Part shown: positions 54,193 to 59,069 of the stretch, piece by piece
How positions within the stretch are numbered: the stretch's first letter is position 1
Layout of the letters: each line of letters starts with the position of its first letter
Source of the DNA: Allobosea sp. CRIB-10
GTDB lineage: Bacteria > Pseudomonadota > Alphaproteobacteria > Rhizobiales > Beijerinckiaceae
Reading direction: 5' to 3'
DNA: 59,069 bases
NCBI RefSeq assembly: GCF_900112185.1
Contig: NZ_FOKP01000033.1
Coordinates: 1-59,069 of the forward strand
Position numbers and translations under genes: made by a program
Notes under the pieces: model-generated
The model's input: the letters and a program-made list of their open reading frames with translations, nothing else
Database searches by the model: none
What the model was told of the DNA's origin: nothing

Positions 54193-55059
54193 ATGAACCC
54201 AGCCGCGAACACTCTGCTCCCGATCTTCGATCTCGAACCGCTCGGACACAACCGGTTCCAGGGTCGCAGCCCCGACAATGGCTGGACCCGCGTCTTCGGC
54301 GGCCAGGTGATCGGCCAGGCGCTCTACGCCGCCTGCAAGACGGTCGAGGAGCGCCAGCCCCATTCGCTGCACGCCTATTTCATGCTGCCGGGCGATCCGA
54401 CCATCCCGATCGTCTACGAGGTCGAGCGGCTGCGCGACGGCGGCTCGTTCTCGACGCGGCGCGTGCTGGCGCTGCAGAAGGATGCAGCGATCTTCGCGAT
54501 GTCGGCCTCCTTCCAGATCGCCGAGCCCGGCTACGACCACCAGATGCCGATGCCACCGGTACCGACGCCCGACGAGTTGCCCGATCGCGACGGCATGGAG
54601 CGCGACGTGCTGCCGCACATGCCAGAGGCGGTGCGTGCCTATTACCGGCGCGAGCGACCGATCGACATCCGCCCGGTCGAGTTGAGCCGCTACGCTGCGG
54701 GCGCTCCGCGCGAGCCGAAGTTCAACGTCTGGGTCAGGGCGGCGCAAAAGCTCCCGGATGAGCCGGCGCTGCACCAGAGCGTGCTCGCCTACGCCTCCGA
54801 CCTGCTGCTGCTCGATTCCAGCCTGATCGCCCATGGCACCAGCGTCTTCGACCGGCGGGTCCAAAGTGCCAGCCTCGACCATGCGATGTGGTTCCACCGG
54901 CCCTTCCGCGCCGATGACTGGCTGCTCTATGCTCAGGACAGCCCTTCTGCCTCGGGCGCGCGCGGCTTCTCGCGCGGTCTGATCTTCGACCGGGACGGGC
55001 ACCTCGTCGCCTCGGTCGCGCAGGAAGGCCTGATCCGGCCGCGGCCCGACCGCGCTTGA
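54193..55059 (+). CDS. tesB: Acyl-CoA thioesterase II
   Basis: A 288-residue double hot-dog thioesterase. Family motifs are RVFGGQVIGQALYAA and HSLHAYFMLPGDP in the first fold, and SLDHAMWFHRPFRADDWLLY in the second, the latter with the active-site Asp. It hydrolyses medium- and long-chain acyl-CoAs. It stands upstream of the glnK-amtB pair but a sigma-54 promoter between them makes separate control likely. Confidence 0.94.
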   Translation: MNPAANTLLPIFDLEPLGHNRFQGRSPDNGWTRVFGGQVIGQALYAACKTVEERQPHSLHAYFMLPGDPTIPIVYEVERLRDGGSFSTRRVLALQKDAAIFAMSASFQIAEPGYDHQMPMPPVPTPDELPDRDGMERDVLPHMPEAVRAYYRRERPIDIRPVELSRYAAGAPREPKFNVWVRAAQKLPDEPALHQSVLAYASDLLLLDSSLIAHGTSVFDRRVQSASLDHAMWFHRPFRADDWLLYAQDSPSASGARGFSRGLIFDRDGHLVASVAQEGLIRPRPDRA

Positions 55060-55177
55060 GCGGACAAGCGCCTGCTTTCGCGGCATCTGCCTAATTCTTG
55101 ATCATTATAAGCCGCTGAGCCCCGCCTGATCATGGCGGAATCGCGGCATTGCCCGCTCGCGCGCCACATCCACCGGT

Positions 55178-55193
55178 TGGCACGGGCCTTGAA
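55178..55193 (+). promoter_or_regulatory. Sigma-54 promoter of glnK-amtB
   Basis: TGGCACG (55178-55184), four bases, then TTGAA (55189-55193) matches the -24/-12 consensus TGGCACG-N4-TTGCW except for one base. It lies about 100 bases before glnK, as expected for nitrogen-regulated genes controlled by NtrC. Confidence 0.75.
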
Positions 55194-55291
55194 AGGCTCC
55201 CTCCGACGCGCCTGCTCGAAATGGGCGCGAGAGGCGCAACGACGTCGCTTGGATCGCGGTCCGAGGGCGCACAAGCGGGGGTAACCCAGCC

Positions 55292-55630
55292 ATGAAGATC
55301 GTGATGGCCATCATCAAGCCGTTCAAGCTGGAGGAGGTGCGCGACGCGCTCACCGCCATCGGCGTGCACGGGCTGACCGTGACCGAAGTGAAGGGCTATG
55401 GCCGCCAGAAGGGCCATACCGAAATCTACCGCGGCGCCGAATACGCCGTGAGCTTCCTGCCCAAGATCAAGATCGAGGTCGCCGTCACCGACGATCTCAT
55501 CGCCAAGGTGATCGAGGCGATCACCGCCGCCGCCCGCACCGGCCAGATCGGCGACGGCAAGATCTTCGTCTCGTCGATCGAGAAGGCCGTGCGCATCCGC
55601 ACCGGCGAGACCGACGGCGACGCCCTTTGA
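55292..55630 (+). CDS. glnK: P-II nitrogen regulatory protein GlnK
   Basis: A 112-residue trimeric P-II signal protein. The T-loop is GYGRQKGHTEIYRGAEY with the uridylylation site Tyr51, and the C-terminal signature GKIFVSSIEKAVRIRTGE is present. It senses 2-oxoglutarate and ATP/ADP and closes AmtB when ammonium is ample. It is followed 26 bases later by amtB, the classical pair. Confidence 0.95.
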   Translation: MKIVMAIIKPFKLEEVRDALTAIGVHGLTVTEVKGYGRQKGHTEIYRGAEYAVSFLPKIKIEVAVTDDLIAKVIEAITAAARTGQIGDGKIFVSSIEKAVRIRTGETDGDAL

Positions 55631-55656
55631 TCCCCGACCTTCCCAGGAGTTTCTCG

Positions 55657-57135
55657 ATGAACAACAAGACCCTTAACCGGGCCGGGCTGGTCGGACTGGC
55701 CTTCGCCGCGATGGCCGGCGCCGCGCTGGCGCAAACCCCGGCTGCACCGCCTGCCCCCGTGCCCAACAAGGGCGACGTCGCCTTCATGATGAGCTCGACG
55801 ATCCTCGTGCTCCTGATGACGATCCCGGGCCTCGCTCTGTTCTATGGCGGCCTCGTGCGCGGCAAGAACATGCTCTCGGTGCTGACCCAGGTCTTCGCCA
55901 TCGTCTGCATCGTCTGCCTGATGTGGATCATCTTCGGCTACTCGCTCGCCTTCACGAATGGCGGCGGCCTCAACGACTTCGTCGGCGGCTTCTCCAAGGC
56001 CTTCCTGCGCGGCGTCGACGGCAACTCGGTCGCCGCGACCTTCTCCAACGGCGTCGTCATTCCCGAATACGTCTACATCGCATTCCAGATGACCTTCGCC
56101 TGCATCACGCCGGCCCTCATCGTCGGCGCCTTCGCCGAGCGCATGAAGTTCTCGGCGCTGCTGCTCTTCACCGTGCTCTGGGTCACCTTCATCTATTTCC
56201 CGATGGCCCACATGGTCTGGTACTGGGGCGGTCCCGACGCGGTCGGTAACGCCGCCAAGGCAGTCGCCGAGGCTGGCGCCGACGGCAAGGCTGCGGCCCA
56301 GGCGGCGCTCGACGCGGTCAATGCCGATGCCGGCATGCTGTTCAAATGGGGCGCGCTCGACTTCGCCGGCGGCACCGTCGTGCACATCAATGCCGGCATC
56401 GCGGGCCTCGTCGGCTGCATGCTGATCGGCAAGCGCATCGGCTTCGGCAAGGAGCTGATGGCCCCTCACTCGCTGACCATGACCCTGATCGGCGCTGCCT
56501 TGCTCTGGGTCGGCTGGTTCGGCTTCAACGCCGGCTCCAACCTCGAAGCCAACGGCACCGCCGCGCTCGCCATGATCAACACCTTCGTCGCCACGGCGGC
56601 GGCGGCTGTGGCCTGGCTCTTCGTCGAATGGGCGGTCAAGGGCAAGCCTTCCATGCTCGGCATGGTCTCGGGCGCGGTCGCCGGCCTCGTCGCCGTCACC
56701 CCGGCCGCGGGCTTTGCCGGCCCGATGGGCTCGATCGTCCTCGGCCTCGTCGCCGGCGCGGTCTGCTTCGTCTTCTGCTCGACCGTGAAGAACGCGATCG
56801 GCTACGACGACTCGCTCGACGTCTTCGGCATCCACTGCGTCGGCGGCATCATCGGCGCGCTGGCGACCGGCATCCTGGTCAACCAGGCGCTGGGTGGCGC
56901 AGGCATCCCCGACTACTCGACCAAGCCGGGCGAGCTCGTCGCGGCGACCTACGAGTTCGGCACGGCCTTCATGGCCCAGCTCAAGGCGGTGCTGTTCACG
57001 CTGGTCTTCAGCGGCGTCGGCTCGGCGATCCTCTACAAGATCGTCGACGTGATCGTCGGCCTGCGCGTCGCCCCCGACCAGGAACGCGAGGGCCTCGACA
57101 TCGCCGAACATGGCGAGCGCGCCTATCACGACTGA
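55657..57135 (+). CDS. amtB: Ammonium transporter AmtB
   Basis: A 492-residue trimeric ammonium channel with a signal peptide (to about AALA, residue 25) and eleven helices. The twin pore His residues are in GGTVVHINAGIAG and DVFGIHCVGGIIG. A non-standard loop rich in Ala and Lys (about residues 200-228) lies between helices. The start before NNKTLNRAG has AGGAG ahead of it. It is co-transcribed with glnK and closed by a good terminator. Confidence 0.96.
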   Translation: MNNKTLNRAGLVGLAFAAMAGAALAQTPAAPPAPVPNKGDVAFMMSSTILVLLMTIPGLALFYGGLVRGKNMLSVLTQVFAIVCIVCLMWIIFGYSLAFTNGGGLNDFVGGFSKAFLRGVDGNSVAATFSNGVVIPEYVYIAFQMTFACITPALIVGAFAERMKFSALLLFTVLWVTFIYFPMAHMVWYWGGPDAVGNAAKAVAEAGADGKAAAQAALDAVNADAGMLFKWGALDFAGGTVVHINAGIAGLVGCMLIGKRIGFGKELMAPHSLTMTLIGAALLWVGWFGFNAGSNLEANGTAALAMINTFVATAAAAVAWLFVEWAVKGKPSMLGMVSGAVAGLVAVTPAAGFAGPMGSIVLGLVAGAVCFVFCSTVKNAIGYDDSLDVFGIHCVGGIIGALATGILVNQALGGAGIPDYSTKPGELVAATYEFGTAFMAQLKAVLFTLVFSGVGSAILYKIVDVIVGLRVAPDQEREGLDIAEHGERAYHD

Positions 57136-57162
57136 GCGCAGCCCATCTTGCTCGATGCATCG

Positions 57163-57189
57163 CCCCGGCGGGACACCGCCGGGGTTTTT
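57163..57189 (+). terminator. amtB intrinsic terminator
   Basis: CCCCGGCGG (57163-57171) pairs perfectly with CCGCCGGGG (57176-57184) around GACA and is followed by five T residues. Confidence 0.92.
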
Positions 57190-57201
57190 CTTTGCCCGTA
57201 C

Positions 57202-57543
57202 TCAATCGCGGCTTTCGACCCGGTCGAGCACGATCTCAAGCACCTGCACCGCTTCCGGCAATTCGATCAGGAACTCGGCGTCGCGGTCGAGATGATGGAT
57301 CCTGCGCGGATCGGGCCCGGCAAAGCGCGACATCGCCTCGACGCTCTCCCAATAGGAGATCGTCACGAACTCGCTCTCACCGGCGCGGTCCTCGCGGAAC
57401 ATCTGCGCGCCCAGCGCCTTCCTGGCCAGTGGTTTGACGCCGACCTCACGCAGGTACGCGGCATAGGCATCGGCCTTTTCCGGCACGGTGCGGCCGCGCC
57501 AGATCCGGGCAATTCTCGCGATCCTGTCGTCGCCATCGGCCAT
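57202..57543 (-). CDS. Antibiotic biosynthesis monooxygenase (ABM)-like small protein
   Basis: A 113-residue ferredoxin-like alpha/beta-barrel protein: IARIWRGRTVPEKADAYAAYL, EFVTISYWESVEAMSRFAG and a C-terminal LPEAVQVLEIVLD fit the ABM/dimeric barrel superfamily. A perfect GGAGG lies before the Met at 57543. Substrate unknown; such proteins range from cofactor-free monooxygenases to haem-degrading enzymes. It lies between the convergent amtB and the divergent ftsK. Confidence 0.8.
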   Translation of the reverse strand: MADGDDRIARIARIWRGRTVPEKADAYAAYLREVGVKPLARKALGAQMFREDRAGESEFVTISYWESVEAMSRFAGPDPRRIHHLDRDAEFLIELPEAVQVLEIVLDRVESRD

Positions 57544-57634
57544 TTCGCCCTCCTTGCGGTTGCTGCCCAAAAAAATGCGGCGGCCGGGGCGATCGTTCCC
57601 CGAACTGCTGACAACACGCGGCGGCAGCGCAAGG

Positions 57635-57649
57635 TTAAGCGGGCCTTAA
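57635..57649. promoter_or_regulatory. CtrA-type box upstream of ftsK
   Basis: TTAA (57635-57638), seven bases, TTAA (57646-57649) matches the full CtrA consensus TTAA-N7-TTAA. It lies 77 bases before the ftsK ATG and is embedded in a wider GGTTAAG/CTTAACC palindrome. CtrA is the cell-cycle master regulator of this class. Confidence 0.6.
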
Positions 57650-57726
57650 CCGGACCTTCCTAACCTGCCGGTTCGATAGGGCGGCTCTTGCCGCCTTCCT
57701 GACCGACGCCCGCAGACCACGGCCCG

Positions 57727-59069
57727 ATGCGCACGATCCGACGCTCCTCATCGCTGATCGACCGCCTGCCCGATCCGGTGCGCGAGTTCCTGTCGCGCCG
57801 CGCCGCCGAGATCGCCGGCATGGCGATGCTCGCGCTGATGATCGCGGTCGCCGCCGCCCTCGCGACCTGGTCGGTCGACGATCCCAGCCTCAACAACGCC
57901 ACGCGCGGCACCGTGCACAATTTGCTCGGCCGTCCCGGTGCGATGATCGCCGACCTCGCCATGCAATTGCTCGGCCTCGGTGTCGTCGCGCTGCTGCTAC
58001 CGCCGCTGCTCTGGTCGCTCCGGCTGATCCGCTTCCACCTTTTTGACCGCAGCGCGCTCAAGCTCGTGCTCTGGGTCGTCGGCATCGTCTCGAGCGCCGC
58101 GGTGGCGAGCGCCCTGCCGGCGACGCCGCGCTGGCCGCTGCCGACCGGCATGGGCGGCGTCATCGGCGACGCCTTGCTTCAGGGCACCCGCAACATCGTC
58201 GGCCTCGGCGGCACCGCGCTCGGCGGCCTCGTCGCCTTCGTCTTCGCCGGCATCGCCATCCTCTCGGTCACCGCCGCCGCGGGCTTCGGCTTCGTCACCG
58301 ACGAGGACCCCGATCCTGACCAGGACGACGAAGCTTTCGCCGATGGCGAGGAGCGCCGCGACGACGAGCCGGGCTTCTCGGTCATCCTGATCGGCTGGGT
58401 CGCCCATGGCGCCATGGCGCTGAAGGCCGCGATCCTGCGCCGCCTGCCGCGCCCGCCGCAGCCGGCCTCCGCCAGCGCCAATGCGATGCCCGTGCCGGCC
58501 CAGACCGGCCGGGTCCGCCGCGAGCCGAACTTCACCGGCGATCCCGAAGCCTACCGGTCCCCTGTCGTCGCGCCCGAGCTCGTGCGCCCCGCTGCTACCA
58601 AGGCGGCACCGAGCGCCCGGCCAGCCTATGACGACGATGACGAGCCGTTCGAGACGCAGGATTTGCGCGACCTCAACGCGCCGCGCGTCGCTGCTCCCGT
58701 GCGCGCCCCCAAGCCCGGCAAGCGCCTGTCGCGCGAGGCGCAGCCCTCACTGCTCGACCGCGAGGGCTTCGAGCTGCCGCCGCTGACCTATCTGGCCGAG
58801 CCGAAGAAGATCCTCGCAAACGCCATCTCCACCGACGCGCTGGAGCAGAACGCCACTCTGCTTGAAGGCGTGCTCGAGGATTTCGGCGTCCGCGGCGAGA
58901 TCAGCCAGGTTCGCCCCGGCCCGGTGGTCACCTTGTACGAGCTGGAGCCCGCCCCCGGCACGAAGTCGTCGCGGGTGATTTCGCTCGCCGACGACATCGC
59001 CCGCTCGATGAGCGCGGTGTCGGCGCGTGTGGCGGTGGTGCAGGGCAAGAACGCGATCGGCATCGAGCT
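57727..59069 (+). CDS. ftsK: DNA translocase FtsK, 5' part (runs past the window)
   Basis: The first 447 codons of an open frame that continues beyond the end. Four membrane helices are seen (about residues 30-52, 70-95, 108-125 and 150-180), then a Pro/acidic linker (about 195-330) and the start of the alpha domain with LLEGVLEDFGVRGEISQVRP and GPVVTLYELEPAPGTKSSR. FtsK links septum closure with chromosome dimer resolution. The ATG at 57727 opens the first good frame after the CtrA box; the motor and gamma domains are not in the window. Confidence 0.93.
   Translation, partial: MRTIRRSSSLIDRLPDPVREFLSRRAAEIAGMAMLALMIAVAAALATWSVDDPSLNNATRGTVHNLLGRPGAMIADLAMQLLGLGVVALLLPPLLWSLRLIRFHLFDRSALKLVLWVVGIVSSAAVASALPATPRWPLPTGMGGVIGDALLQGTRNIVGLGGTALGGLVAFVFAGIAILSVTAAAGFGFVTDEDPDPDQDDEAFADGEERRDDEPGFSVILIGWVAHGAMALKAAILRRLPRPPQPASASANAMPVPAQTGRVRREPNFTGDPEAYRSPVVAPELVRPAATKAAPSARPAYDDDDEPFETQDLRDLNAPRVAAPVRAPKPGKRLSREAQPSLLDREGFELPPLTYLAEPKKILANAISTDALEQNATLLEGVLEDFGVRGEISQVRPGPVVTLYELEPAPGTKSSRVISLADDIARSMSAVSARVAVVQGKNAIGIE

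Overview
The window is high-GC chromosomal DNA of an alphaproteobacterium, almost certainly a member of the Hyphomicrobiales (Rhizobiales). The lineage markers are a very-long-chain fatty acid lipid A cluster (acpXL to lpxXL), an F1-ATPase zeta-type inhibitor (DUF1476), a DUF2794 protein, an IalB-like protein, a 1,612-residue NAD-glutamate dehydrogenase and a CtrA-type box before ftsK. A Bosea-like genus is my guess; the sequence does not prove it. Genes are dense, on both strands, with many 4-bp start/stop overlaps. I see no rRNA, tRNA, CRISPR array, phage or insertion sequence.

Layout. 0-6 kb: M23 peptidase, AEC transporter, gluQRS, a 3-methyladenine glycosylase, an HpcH/HpaI-type aldolase and the zeta ATPase inhibitor. 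6.2-10.3 kb: a purine operon (purC, purS, purQ) interleaved with a lipoprotein, an ankyrin protein, a GNAT acetyltransferase and a protein of unknown function. 10.3-13.9 kb: cytochrome c maturation genes ccmA, ccmB, ccmC, ccmD and ccmG, with two small orphan genes between ccmB and ccmC. 14.2-16.9 kb: acnA. 17.1-23.9 kb: the lipid A very-long-chain acyl cluster (ACP, dehydratase, two ketosynthases, ketoreductase, MDR reductase, acyltransferase), interrupted by a CopG/ParE-type toxin-antitoxin pair. 23.9-31.1 kb: a DUF1223 protein, lemA with two TPM-domain genes, ggt, a membrane protein, rlmN and an ialB-like gene. 31.4-45.9 kb: oxidoreductases, yciB, ftsY, a pseudouridine synthase, a two-gene cassette of unknown function, a pterin dehydratase, thpR, an aldo/keto reductase, the tesA-ybbA-ybbP cluster and a Bax-inhibitor-1 protein. 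46-59 kb: a DUF2794 protein, a probable structured small RNA, an AhpD-like protein, the large glutamate dehydrogenase, a Trm112-like protein, a UbiH-type hydroxylase, tesB, glnK-amtB behind a sigma-54 promoter, a small monooxygenase-like gene and the 5' part of ftsK.

Most of the window is housekeeping. The signals that are not routine are: (1) an intergenic + strand stretch at 46.66-46.84 kb that folds into nested helices and ends in a canonical terminator belonging to no annotated gene, so probably an undescribed small RNA; (2) two parS-like ParB sites 17.7 kb apart; (3) a ketosynthase pair in which one partner has lost its catalytic Cys and one His, like a chain-length factor, inside what looks like a complete dedicated elongation module for C26-C28 lipid A acyl chains; (4) a family of palindromic repeats of which five of six copies sit between convergent genes, the sixth supplying the start codon of a secreted protein; (5) a coupled two-gene cassette of unknown function at 36.7-38.5 kb.
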